A stretch of DNA of 64,000 nucleotides from GCA-2688265 sp964527395 (GTDB lineage: Archaea > Nanobdellota > Nanobdellia > Woesearchaeales > GW2011-AR9). A program made the translations under genes and the position numbers. This document shows positions 56,542 through 64,000 of the stretch, piece by piece. Every line of letters starts with the position of its first letter. The stretch's first letter is position 1. The stretch covers positions 39,720 to 103,719 of the forward strand of contig CAZGQD010000001.1 in assembly GCA_964527395.1 (NCBI GenBank), given 5' to 3'. The notes beneath the pieces were generated by a model, which was not told the origin of the DNA, ran no database searches, and saw only the letters and a list, made by a program, of their open reading frames with translations.

Positions 56542-59118
56542 TTATTTTTCTTTGTTCATTACGGTTTTAATGATCTCTTTAACATCAACAATACCTTTTT
56601 TGGTTTTTGCTACGTCTAAACCGTCTTCACCGTATTTGAATTGAATAATTTTACTTGCTGCATCTCTTACAGTTCCGTCGTATTCAACTTTTAAATCTTG
56701 CATTGCGTTTGATAATCTTCTATAAAGGTAACCTGATTTAGGTGTTCTTAAAGCAGTATCCATCAGAGCGTCTCTACCAGTCATAGCTCCGAAAAAGAAT
56801 TCTGCTGGGTTTAGACCACTTTTGAAACTGTTTTTAATGAAACCTCTTGCATTAGGAGAGATGTCGTTTTTAGGGAAATATGATAAAGTTCTGTTATTGA
56901 AACCTTTATCGATTCTTTTTCCACGTAGAGCTTGTTGACCTGTAATAGCGGACATCTGAGCAATGTTTAGGATGTTACCACGTGCTCCAGACCTTGCCAT
57001 AACTAGAGCTGCGTTTTCTCTGATTTGTTTCATAGCAATTTCTCCTGATTTGTTCCTTGCTTTGTTAAGAGTTTCTAGTAGTCTTAATTCAAGAGTCTCT
57101 TGGACAGTTCTTCCAGGAAGAGCTTTTAGTTTTCCTGCGTTGAATTCATCAATTAAGTTTAATGCTTTATCTTCTGAATCTTGAATGATTTGTTTAACTT
57201 GCTTGTTTGTACCTGGCATTAAATCAAGATCACTAATTCCCATTGTGAATCCACGTCTAAGAAGGATTGCGATACCTAATTTAGATATTTTTCCTAGTAA
57301 GTCTGCTGTGAAGTCTGCTCCGTATTGAGAGAATAAGTTTCTAAGCATTAAACCTGAACCGTCACCTAGGTTTGCTTTATCCATTAAACCAGATTTAAGT
57401 TGACCATTAATGATTTTAACTTCGTTTCCACTCTTATCTTTACCAAAGAAAGTGAAATCTATTGGTAGAAGTGCTGAGAAGACTTCTTTTCCGTCAAGTT
57501 TTTCTTTCTTTTTTAGATTTGAGAAGTTTGTCATACCACAACTGTAAAGGATGTCTATTGCTTCAGCTCTGTTTAAGACTAATTCTTTAGTTAATAAGTA
57601 GTTTCCAGTTATTGCATCATGGATACAACCTACAACGCTTAAACCGTCTTTTGGACTGATAATTTGAGTTTGTACAAGCATAAGTACTTCTGCTTCAGTT
57701 CTAGCTTCTTCTGTTTGAGGTACGTGCAGGTTCATCTCGTCACCGTCAAAGTCTGCGTTATAAGGGTTACATACAGCAGGGTTTAGTCTGAATGTTTTAC
57801 CTGGTAGAACTTTGATTCTGTGACACATCATACTCATTCTGTGTAGGGATGGTTGACGGTTGAATAGAGCAACATCTCCATCCATTAAGTGTCTTTCTAC
57901 AAGATATCCTTCTTCTAATTCTTCTAAGATCTCTTCTGTGGTAATGTCAGCAATAGCTTTTCTTTTTCCATCAGGCCTTATGATATAATTAGCTCCAGGA
58001 TATTTTTTGGGACCGTTTTTAATGAATTTGATTAAATGTTCTTTGTTCCATTCTGTAACTCTTTCAGGGATGGTTAAATGCATAGCCATCTTTTTTGGAA
58101 CTCCTACTTCATTAAGATCAATTAAAGGGTCAGGACTAATAACAGTTCTAGCTGAGAAGTCTACACGTTTACCAGCAAGATTGTTCCGGATTCTACCTTC
58201 TTTACTTTTGATTCTAGCAACAAGAGTTTTTAGTACTTGACCACCTCTGTGACGTGCTGGAGGTAGTTGTGCAACTCCGTTATCGAAATAAGTTGTAACG
58301 TGATATTGTAAAAGGTCCCATAAATCTTCAATAATTATTTCAGGAGCTCCTGCGTTGATATTTTCGAATAATCTTTGGTTAATTCTAACAACGTCGCCTA
58401 ATTTGTGAGTTAAGTCATCTTCACTTCTTTCTCCGCTTTCTAGAGTGATACTTGGCCTCATAGTTGCAGGAGGGATTTGAAGTACTGTTACAATCATCCA
58501 TTCTGGTCTAATTGTTTCAGGATTCATACCAAAGATTTCTAAGTCTTCGTTAGGAATTTTTTCTAACCATGCTCTAATTTCGATTGAAGATAGTTTTTGG
58601 TCACCTTCGTAAAATGAGTATGGTTTTTCTAATCTGATTTTTTCTTGTTTTGTTGAACAATGTGGGCATTTACCTTTACCAGTGAATTTTTTCACAACGT
58701 CTCTTACTTTTCTAGCTTGGGCGTCAACGTTTTGTTCTTCACCAACTTGTTGAATTACTTGGATCTCTTTTTCGATTTTTTCTTCAGGGATTAAAACTCT
58801 TCCACAGTTTTTACAAGTACATCTTAGAAAATCGTAAATTTTTCGGATAAATTTAATGTGAACTACAGGCCTAGCTAATTCTATGTAACCGTAATGACCT
58901 AATGAATCTTTTAATCTTAAACCGTCAGTTCTACAAACAAGTCCAGGGTCAATAACACCTAACCTTGTGTCCATTAGACCACCGTCTACAGGGTACCCTT
59001 CTCTATCGTATAGTTCTGGAGTTACAATCTTAGCAGCAGCCATCTGTTTGATCATCTTTGGAGATAAAATACCAAATCTGATTGCGCCGATTTTTTTGGA
59101 AATGAATGTTGGTTTCAT
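56542..59118 (-). CDS. rpoA1: DNA-directed RNA polymerase subunit A'
   Basis: The 858-residue catalytic subunit has the active-site NADFDGDEMNLHVPQ, the Mg-binding aspartates, the bridge helix region (FFGAMTGRDALMDTALRTPK) and the second zinc site CTCKNCG...CPHC. The first clamp zinc site, usually CxxC-x6-CxxHxxH, reads VCRTDGLRLKDSLGHYGYIE: it keeps one Cys and one His only, so it probably no longer binds zinc. The RpoA'/A'' break after a GEDGLDVAKTKKGIVD segment is at the usual archaeal place. Confidence 0.97.
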   Translation of the reverse strand: MKPTFISKKIGAIRFGILSPKMIKQMAAAKIVTPELYDREGYPVDGGLMDTRLGVIDPGLVCRTDGLRLKDSLGHYGYIELARPVVHIKFIRKIYDFLRCTCKNCGRVLIPEEKIEKEIQVIQQVGEEQNVDAQARKVRDVVKKFTGKGKCPHCSTKQEKIRLEKPYSFYEGDQKLSSIEIRAWLEKIPNEDLEIFGMNPETIRPEWMIVTVLQIPPATMRPSITLESGERSEDDLTHKLGDVVRINQRLFENINAGAPEIIIEDLWDLLQYHVTTYFDNGVAQLPPARHRGGQVLKTLVARIKSKEGRIRNNLAGKRVDFSARTVISPDPLIDLNEVGVPKKMAMHLTIPERVTEWNKEHLIKFIKNGPKKYPGANYIIRPDGKRKAIADITTEEILEELEEGYLVERHLMDGDVALFNRQPSLHRMSMMCHRIKVLPGKTFRLNPAVCNPYNADFDGDEMNLHVPQTEEARTEAEVLMLVQTQIISPKDGLSVVGCIHDAITGNYLLTKELVLNRAEAIDILYSCGMTNFSNLKKKEKLDGKEVFSALLPIDFTFFGKDKSGNEVKIINGQLKSGLMDKANLGDGSGLMLRNLFSQYGADFTADLLGKISKLGIAILLRRGFTMGISDLDLMPGTNKQVKQIIQDSEDKALNLIDEFNAGKLKALPGRTVQETLELRLLETLNKARNKSGEIAMKQIRENAALVMARSGARGNILNIAQMSAITGQQALRGKRIDKGFNNRTLSYFPKNDISPNARGFIKNSFKSGLNPAEFFFGAMTGRDALMDTALRTPKSGYLYRRLSNAMQDLKVEYDGTVRDAASKIIQFKYGEDGLDVAKTKKGIVDVKEIIKTVMNKEK

Positions 59119-59234
59119 GTTTGTAGCCTTTTTTCTTTTTATTGTGATTGTTGTTATTTTTTGTTTTTATAGTGATATTGTTAGTTACTGTTTTTTGATA
59201 TTTTTTCTTTGTTTTATTGGTTAATAAAAATAAA

Positions 59235-61040
59235 TTAAAATTTGTCTGCTAATTCTAGCTTTGGATAAATACCTAGTGACATTAATTCGTTAAGTAATAG
59301 TTTGAATGCATAACTCATCTCAACGTAAGCAATGTTTGAGTCTTCACCATAGATTGGAGATTTTAGAGTTTTTGATCTTCCATCGTAGAAACCAATCAAT
59401 CCAGATTTAGTACAAACAGGAATAGCTGTTTTATCTGAGTCGAAACGTTCTTTTAATAGAAGAGTTGCTCCGTGAGCGATGAATGTATCTTTCTCCATCT
59501 CTCCTAATCTTAGACCACCTTCTCTAGCCTTACCTTCAGTAGGTTGTCTTGTTAGAAGTTGGATAGGGCCTCTTGCACGAGATTGCATTTTGTTTGCAAC
59601 CATGTGTTTTAGTCTTAGATAATACATGTTACCAATGTAGATTCTAGCAACCATTCTTTTACCAGTGATACCGTCGTACATAACTTCAGTTGAATCTTCT
59701 TTGAAACCTAAGTTTGCTAAATCTTTTCTTAAGTCTTCTTCTTTTTCTGAATCAAATAAAGTTCCGTCAACGTATCTTCCAGTCATAGCTGCAACTTTAC
59801 CACCTAATAATTCTAATAAGTGAGATACAGTCATTCTTGATGATACCCCATGTGGAGTGAAAATTAAGTCAGGTGAGGTCCCTGAACTTGAGAAAGGTAA
59901 ATCTGGAGAAGGAACTAATACACCTACAACTCCTTTTTGACCGTGACGTGATGTAAATTTATCTCCAATTTCAGGTTTTCTTTCTGATCTTAGTCTAACT
60001 TGAATTAATTTGTTACCTTCTTCACTTTCTGTAATAGTTACGAAGTCAGCTATACCACTTTCACCGTGTTTTAATGCGATACTTGATTCTCTTCTAACAC
60101 CAGAAGATAAGTTATATTCGTCAAGACTGTTTAAGAATCTTGGAGGACTGGTTCTACCAATTACAACGTCGCCTTCACTTAGTTTTGCTTCAGGATGTAT
60201 GATTCCATCACCTTCAAGAGATTTGTATTGTTTTTCTGTTCGGTAACCCTTAGTTTCTTTATCAGGGATTTCTAGATCGTCAGTTAATCCACCACTATAT
60301 CTTAAGAGTTCTGCGGAAACTGGTTTAAAATAAGTTGATCTTGCTAGACCTCTTTGAATAGATGACTCGTTTAGAATAACTCCATCCTCCATGTTATAAC
60401 CTTTGTAAGACATGATTGCAACAACTACGTTTTGTCCTGCAGGGTGCTCGTCATAGTTACTAATAGAGTGAACTTTAGTTTTTACAAGAGGGAATTGCGG
60501 GTAATGCATGATATTAGAATCCATGTCCATTCTAATATGGTAGTTTGCAGCATAGTAACCAACAGCTTGTTTTTGGTTTTTACTTCCAATAATCAGTCTT
60601 GATGAAGCGTTAAAGTTTCCAAATGGAACTAATGAAGTAGTAATACTAGCAATTGAACTTTTTGAAACTTCTAAATGAGTATGGTCTTTGGTTAAATTTT
60701 CTTCATCGTAAGCAACAAGAGCATTTTCTTCTTCTGCTGCATCTAAGTATTCAATAACTCCACCATGAACTAAATCATCCCAAGTAATCTCTCCTGCTTT
60801 TAATTGTTCGATGTGTTTTTCATTAATTAAAGGTTTAGATTCTTTAACAACAATCAGAGGTCTTAGAGCTCTTCCTTTTTGAGTGTTAATGTGAACTTCT
60901 TTAGCTGCCTCGTTAAAATAGATGCTTGCTTCTTGAGGAATTTGTCCTTTTCTTCGTTGATCTTTGAAATTTTCAGCGAAATCTTTAGGATCAGCAATAG
61001 TTCCAATGAATTTACGGTTTAAGTATACTTCAGTTGCCAT
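59235..61040 (-). CDS. rpoB1: DNA-directed RNA polymerase subunit B' (C-terminal half of B)
   Basis: The 601-residue subunit covers the C-terminal half of the second-largest subunit: VVVAIMSYKGYNMEDGVILN, GDKFTSRHGQKGVVG (active-centre Lys/Arg/His), FTPHGVSSRMTVSHLLELLG and REGGLRLGEMEKDTFIAHGA. The C-terminal anchor zinc ribbon, usually CxxC...CPxH, reads VCTKSGLIGFYDG then KSPIYGED, leaving one Cys only. It begins MATEVYLNRKFIGTI. The B''/B' split occurs at the usual place. Confidence 0.97.
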   Translation of the reverse strand: MATEVYLNRKFIGTIADPKDFAENFKDQRRKGQIPQEASIYFNEAAKEVHINTQKGRALRPLIVVKESKPLINEKHIEQLKAGEITWDDLVHGGVIEYLDAAEEENALVAYDEENLTKDHTHLEVSKSSIASITTSLVPFGNFNASSRLIIGSKNQKQAVGYYAANYHIRMDMDSNIMHYPQFPLVKTKVHSISNYDEHPAGQNVVVAIMSYKGYNMEDGVILNESSIQRGLARSTYFKPVSAELLRYSGGLTDDLEIPDKETKGYRTEKQYKSLEGDGIIHPEAKLSEGDVVIGRTSPPRFLNSLDEYNLSSGVRRESSIALKHGESGIADFVTITESEEGNKLIQVRLRSERKPEIGDKFTSRHGQKGVVGVLVPSPDLPFSSSGTSPDLIFTPHGVSSRMTVSHLLELLGGKVAAMTGRYVDGTLFDSEKEEDLRKDLANLGFKEDSTEVMYDGITGKRMVARIYIGNMYYLRLKHMVANKMQSRARGPIQLLTRQPTEGKAREGGLRLGEMEKDTFIAHGATLLLKERFDSDKTAIPVCTKSGLIGFYDGRSKTLKSPIYGEDSNIAYVEMSYAFKLLLNELMSLGIYPKLELADKF

Positions 61041-61125
61041 GTTTTTTGCCTTTGATAATTATATTTGTTGTTTTTTTTGAGTGATTTAGTATTATTGTTT
61101 TTTGTTGTATAATGTTAATTTATTG

Positions 61126-62604
61126 TTAATAGGATGCTTCTTTTACTCCTAATTCATCTAGTTTCTCTTTTAGTTTTGTTTCATCAATGTTTTGTGAAAT
61201 TGAACAAAGCATAGCTAAATTTTTTCTAAGACCAATGTTGGTTCCTTCCGGAGTTTCAATAGGACATAATCTCCCAATGTGGGTACAGTGAAGAGCTCTA
61301 GCTTCGAAATTCTCTTGGGAACTAGATAATGGTGAGTTGACCTTTTGTAAGTGCGAAATCATAGCAAGGAAGTTAAGTCTATCAATTCTTTGAGATACTC
61401 CTTGTCGTCCACCAACCCATTCCCCTGTTGCCATAGATGAATAAATTCTAGCAGTTAAGAGTTTGTCACGGATAATTACTTTGATGGAAGGTAATTTCCC
61501 TCTTTTAATGATTCTTTGAAAGTTGTATAAAATGTCATTAATTAATAGTTTGAAATTCACCTGGAACAGATCTACTAATAAGTCTCCACTAAGTCTTAAT
61601 CTTTTGTTCATGTAATGGTCTTTGTCGTCTGTAACTAGTTCTCCACGTGAGACCATTACTAATTTTTTAACCATTTTACAAAGATTGATTGCTTTTTCTT
61701 TTCTAGAGTTTTTGTCTCTTCCTAAATGAGGTAACAAGAATTTATCGACCATGTCTCTTGCCCTTTCAACTCTAATTTCTCTAATTTGAGTAAATCCTGA
61801 TTTTCTTGCTAAATAGTCAATAGCATCTTCTTGATCTTTAATGTCAGCGAATTCGAATAAATTTAGTAAGACTTCATCGTATGATTTGTCTGCAGAGATT
61901 TCTTTCATGATTTCTTCGTCTTTAAGCATACCAATTGCTTTTAGAAGAACAACTACAGGAATTTCTTTCATCCTGGTAAATGAAATAGAGATGATTCCTT
62001 CTTTATTAACTTCAAGTTGGTGAGGGATTTTGTATGATCCATTAGTTGAGAAGATTCTTCCAACCATGTTTTTCTTTTTACCTTTTTCTACAAGGAAGTT
62101 GTTTTCAGCTAAGTCTTCAATGGTTACTAGAACTCTTTCAGTTCCGTTGATAATGAAGTATCCACCTGGATCTGTAGGATCTTCACCTTTTTTGATTAAG
62201 TCTTCTTTATTTAAACCATGAAGGTTACAGTATTTACTTCTAAGCATAATAGGTAATTTACCAATCTCTGTTGTGAAATTTTCTCTTTGAACATCGTTGA
62301 TGTATGAGCTAATCTCTAAGTAAATTGGCGCAGAATATGAAATTTTTCTAAGTCTTGCTTCTGTTGGGAAAATTGGTCTTTTAGATCCGTCAGCTTCAAT
62401 AATTCGAGGTTTACCTACAGAAATTTTACCAAACCTGATTTTGAATGATTCAATATTGTGAGGAATGATGCTTGGTTCAGCTTCTTTGTTTTCTTCAATT
62501 ACGTTTTTTAAGCCAAAGTCGATGAAGTTGTTGAATGATCTGATACTACTTTCGACAAATTTCTTCTCTTCGAAGTATTTTTGCATAAGTATTGATGTGT
62601 CCAT
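61126..62604 (-). CDS. rpoB2: DNA-directed RNA polymerase subunit B'' (N-terminal half of B)
   Basis: The 492-residue subunit covers the protrusion, lobe and fork: PIMLRSKYCNLHGLNKEDLI, DPGGYFIINGTERVLVTIED, ATGEWVGGRQGVSQRIDRLN, and LHCTHIGRLCPIETPEGTNI (fork/rifampicin-pocket region). It starts with a helical MDTSILMQKYFEEKKFVESS. Together with RpoB' it rebuilds the full B subunit. It follows rpoH by 72 nt. Confidence 0.97.
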   Translation of the reverse strand: MDTSILMQKYFEEKKFVESSIRSFNNFIDFGLKNVIEENKEAEPSIIPHNIESFKIRFGKISVGKPRIIEADGSKRPIFPTEARLRKISYSAPIYLEISSYINDVQRENFTTEIGKLPIMLRSKYCNLHGLNKEDLIKKGEDPTDPGGYFIINGTERVLVTIEDLAENNFLVEKGKKKNMVGRIFSTNGSYKIPHQLEVNKEGIISISFTRMKEIPVVVLLKAIGMLKDEEIMKEISADKSYDEVLLNLFEFADIKDQEDAIDYLARKSGFTQIREIRVERARDMVDKFLLPHLGRDKNSRKEKAINLCKMVKKLVMVSRGELVTDDKDHYMNKRLRLSGDLLVDLFQVNFKLLINDILYNFQRIIKRGKLPSIKVIIRDKLLTARIYSSMATGEWVGGRQGVSQRIDRLNFLAMISHLQKVNSPLSSSQENFEARALHCTHIGRLCPIETPEGTNIGLRKNLAMLCSISQNIDETKLKEKLDELGVKEASY

Positions 62605-62676
62605 TTTGTTTGATCCTTATATAGTTTATACTGGGGTTTATTGTATTATATTTTGCTTATTGAGTGACGTATTAAT

Positions 62677-62904
62677 TTAGTTGATAACAATTCTGTAATA
62701 ATAGCTTTCTTTAGCACTTTTTGATTCTCTTGTGATCTTGATGATGTCTCCAGAAATCGGGCTTAGATGAGCAATAGCTGGGTCTGAAGCGAAGATTTTT
62801 GGAAGGTCAGTTTGACTTATTGCTAAGTTGTTTAAGAACTCTTTTTTCTCTTCACTTGAAAGCTTTTCTTGAAGAGGAGTTAATGCCTGTATGTTTTCTA
62901 CCAT
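62677..62904 (-). CDS. rpoH: DNA-directed RNA polymerase subunit H
   Basis: The 75-residue small subunit (the RPB5 C-terminal domain) has ISQTDLPKIFASDPAIAHLS, then GDIIKITRESKSAKESYYYR, the conserved LPxIxxxDPxxxxLxxxxGDVVKIxRxSxTAGxxxxYR pattern. It is the first gene of the polymerase operon, as usual in archaea. A tRNA-Lys gene lies directly upstream on the same strand. Confidence 0.95.
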   Translation of the reverse strand: MVENIQALTPLQEKLSSEEKKEFLNNLAISQTDLPKIFASDPAIAHLSPISGDIIKITRESKSAKESYYYRIVIN

Positions 62905-62940
62905 TTTGTTATAGTTTTGTTTGTTTTGTGTGGAAAATAG

Positions 62941-63034
62941 CGGGCCGGACGGGATTTGAACCCGCGACCACTTGATATCTTTGACTTTTTAGTGCTTAAA
63001 AGTCAAGTGCTCTACCAAGCTGAGCTACCAGCCC
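62941..63034 (-). tRNA. tRNA-Lys(TTT) with 20-nt intron
   Basis: On the minus strand the acceptor GGGCTGG/CCGGCCC, D-arm GCTC-AGCTTGGTA-GAGC, anticodon stem CTTGA/TCAAG and T-arm CGGG-TTCAAAT-CCCG are intact. The anticodon is TTT. A 20-nt intron (62977-62996) lies at the canonical position 37/38. No CCA is encoded. It is upstream of rpoH and downstream of tRNA-Asp. Confidence 0.93.
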
Positions 63035-63109
63035 ACCTCATTTCCTCGCTCTTTTTTAGGATTCATTTGGAGTCATATATGATTCAAATGATTTTTATAG
63101 TTGTGAAAG

Positions 63110-63181
63110 CGCCCTGGCCGGGAATCGAACCCGGGTCGGGGCCTCGACAGGGCCCCATGATAACCACTACACTACCAAGGC
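63110..63181 (-). tRNA. tRNA-Asp(GTC), no intron
   Basis: On the minus strand the acceptor is GCCTTGG/CCAGGGC, the D-arm GTGT-AGTGGTTAT-CAT, the anticodon stem GGGCC/GGCCC with loop CTGTCGA (anticodon GTC), and the T-arm CCGGG-TTCGATT-CCCGG. Length is 72 nt and no CCA is encoded. It is unusually GC-rich for this genome, as stable RNAs must be. It precedes tRNA-Lys by 75 nt. Confidence 0.95.
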
Positions 63182-63360
63182 ATCACCTCGCATTGTTCAC
63201 ACTATTCTTAGCTTTTTAATGCTTAAAGAAATGAGTGAAAGTTTGCAAGGACCACAATTTGTCGGAGGGAATTATTCCCTTTATAAAGTTTTCTAAAGTT
63301 AATGGCTTTTTTTGTGTTTTTGTTGTCAAATTAGTTGAAAATAAAGAAAAAAAAATTGAT
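63182..63360. other. Intergenic region upstream of tRNA-Asp
   Basis: Contains the probable minus-strand promoter of tRNA-Asp (TTTAAGCATTAAAAAGC near 63210-63226) and A/T-rich sequence up to the basic-protein stop codon. A plus-strand frame here only shadows the tRNAs. Nothing else is visible. Confidence 0.45.
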
Positions 63361-63672
63361 TTAGATTACTAATAATACTATGATTACAATTGCGATAATT
63401 GCTGCGATTGCTAGTAAAAATGTGTCTCTGGAGATCATTTTGGATTTTTTTGGAGCAATAATTGCTGGTCCTCTTGGTCCAATAGTTCTAGCTTTTGGTC
63501 TTTTTGCTCTAGAACTTGATCTTTTTACTGCCTTTTTCCTAGCTGGAGCTCTTTTAGGTGCTTTTTTCTTAGAACTTGATTTTTTAGCTGATCTTTTCTT
63601 AGTAGCAGCTTTTTTTTTAGTAGTTTTTTTCTTAGTAGAACTCTTTTTTTTAGTTGTTTTTCTTTTTGCCAT
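63361..63672 (-). CDS. Lysine-rich H1-like protein with C-terminal membrane anchor
   Basis: Residues 1-70 are almost entirely Lys, Ala, Ser, Arg, Thr and Pro, in KKKS/KKKAxKK repeats like histone H1 tails. A short RTIGPRGPAIIAPKK linker follows. Residues 80-103 (RDTFLLAIAAIIAIVIIVLLVI) are a membrane helix at the extreme C-terminus, making this a tail-anchored protein with a DNA- or RNA-binding cytoplasmic arm. TATA-like TTTATATACC lies about 65 nt upstream. No named family; a chromosome-to-membrane tether is an inference. Confidence 0.7.
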   Translation of the reverse strand: MAKRKTTKKKSSTKKKTTKKKAATKKRSAKKSSSKKKAPKRAPARKKAVKRSSSRAKRPKARTIGPRGPAIIAPKKSKMISRDTFLLAIAAIIAIVIIVLLVI

Positions 63673-63822
63673 CTTATTGTATCCTCTCTTTTAGATTGTA
63701 ATCTTTGGAATTTCGTTATTGGAATGCTTATTTTTTGGTATATAAATGTGCCGATTTTGGCTAGGTTGTGTTTTTTCTTTTGATTCTAGATTTAAATGAT
63801 TCGTGTTTTGAGAAAGCTAAGT

Positions 63823-63831
63823 TTTATAAAT
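63823..63831 (+). promoter_or_regulatory. TATA box of tRNA-Tyr
   Basis: TTTATAAAT starts 48 nt upstream of the mature 5' end at 63871, leaving a short pre-tRNA leader. Confidence 0.5.
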
Positions 63832-63870
63832 GACTGGTGGGCTCAGAGAAGGTTAATTGGAGTTATTCAT

Positions 63871-63994
63871 CCCTCCTTAGTTCAGTGGTAGAACGCTCGG
63901 CTGTAGAAATCTATATAGCAATGTCCTAACGGCATGTTATGATTATAGATCAGCCGTTACCGAGAGATCCCCGGTTCGAATCCGGGAGGGGGGA
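63871..63994 (+). tRNA. tRNA-Tyr(GTA) with 52-nt intron
   Basis: The acceptor CCCTCCT/AGGGGGG (one G-U), D-arm GTTC-AGTGGTA-GAAC, anticodon stem CTCGG/CCGAG with GTA, and T-arm CCCGG-TTCGAAT-CCGGG give a 72-nt mature tRNA. A 52-nt intron (63907-63958) occupies position 37/38. It folds with ATCTATA/TATAGAT, and is long for an archaeal tRNA intron. No CCA is encoded. Confidence 0.93.
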
Positions 63995-64000
63995 CTCTTT

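Overview
The window is a low-GC (visibly A+T-rich) stretch of an archaeal chromosome. The diagnostic cluster is at 53-63 kb: RNA polymerase genes rpoH, rpoB'', rpoB', rpoA', rpoA'' followed by rpl30e, nusA, rps12 and rps7, with both large subunits split. eL33 (L35Ae) and eL30, intron-bearing tRNAs, TATA boxes about 25-30 nt upstream of start codons (leaderless transcripts) and oligo-T terminators agree with this. The many unrecognised proteins, the derived RNA polymerase and the several small toxin-antitoxin pairs point to a DPANN lineage (Woesearchaeota/Pacearchaeota-like). That placement is inference, not proof.

Layout. 0-3.3 kb: a truncated metallophosphoesterase, an Fe-S PD-(D/E)XK nuclease, a PIN protein and a winged-helix protein with a palindromic operator. 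3.5-28 kb: an island of large, mostly unrecognised proteins. It holds a His-rich TIM-barrel protein, coiled-coil proteins, a HerA-type ATPase, two related multi-spanning membrane proteins, a recently duplicated pair of membrane-anchored coiled-coil proteins with divergent disordered tails, and two very large related proteins, with a MazEF-like pair and eL33 embedded in it. 28.6-33.3 kb: AI-2E-type permease, presenilin-like protease, degenerate MBL protein, tRNA-His with two introns, VapBC and a Bat-type regulator. 33.5-36.2 kb: a tightly coupled three-gene operon (ATP-grasp-like, HAD, aspartoacylase-like). 36.4-53.2 kb: housekeeping and accessory genes including hisS, a transmembrane HAMP/winged-helix regulator, DoxX, RumA-type methyltransferase, map, phosphomannomutase, 5S rRNA, a SET protein, tsaD/kae1 and an AbrB-PIN pair. 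53-64 kb: the transcription/translation operon, three more tRNAs and a lysine-rich membrane-anchored basic protein.

The most unusual signals are not protein families. (1) Three intergenic copies of a structured RNA-like element (36.2, 44.7 and 49.2 kb) share core motifs while their closing stems differ in sequence but keep pairing. (2) A palindromic element of about 45 nt, with GAGCAAAGCTC at its core, sits inside one of those copies and is missing from the same spot in another; a related copy is inserted in frame in tsaD. This resembles Rickettsia palindromic elements. (3) RpoA' and RpoB' have each lost most ligands of one zinc site. (4) tRNA-His appears to carry a D-arm intron as well as the usual anticodon-loop intron.
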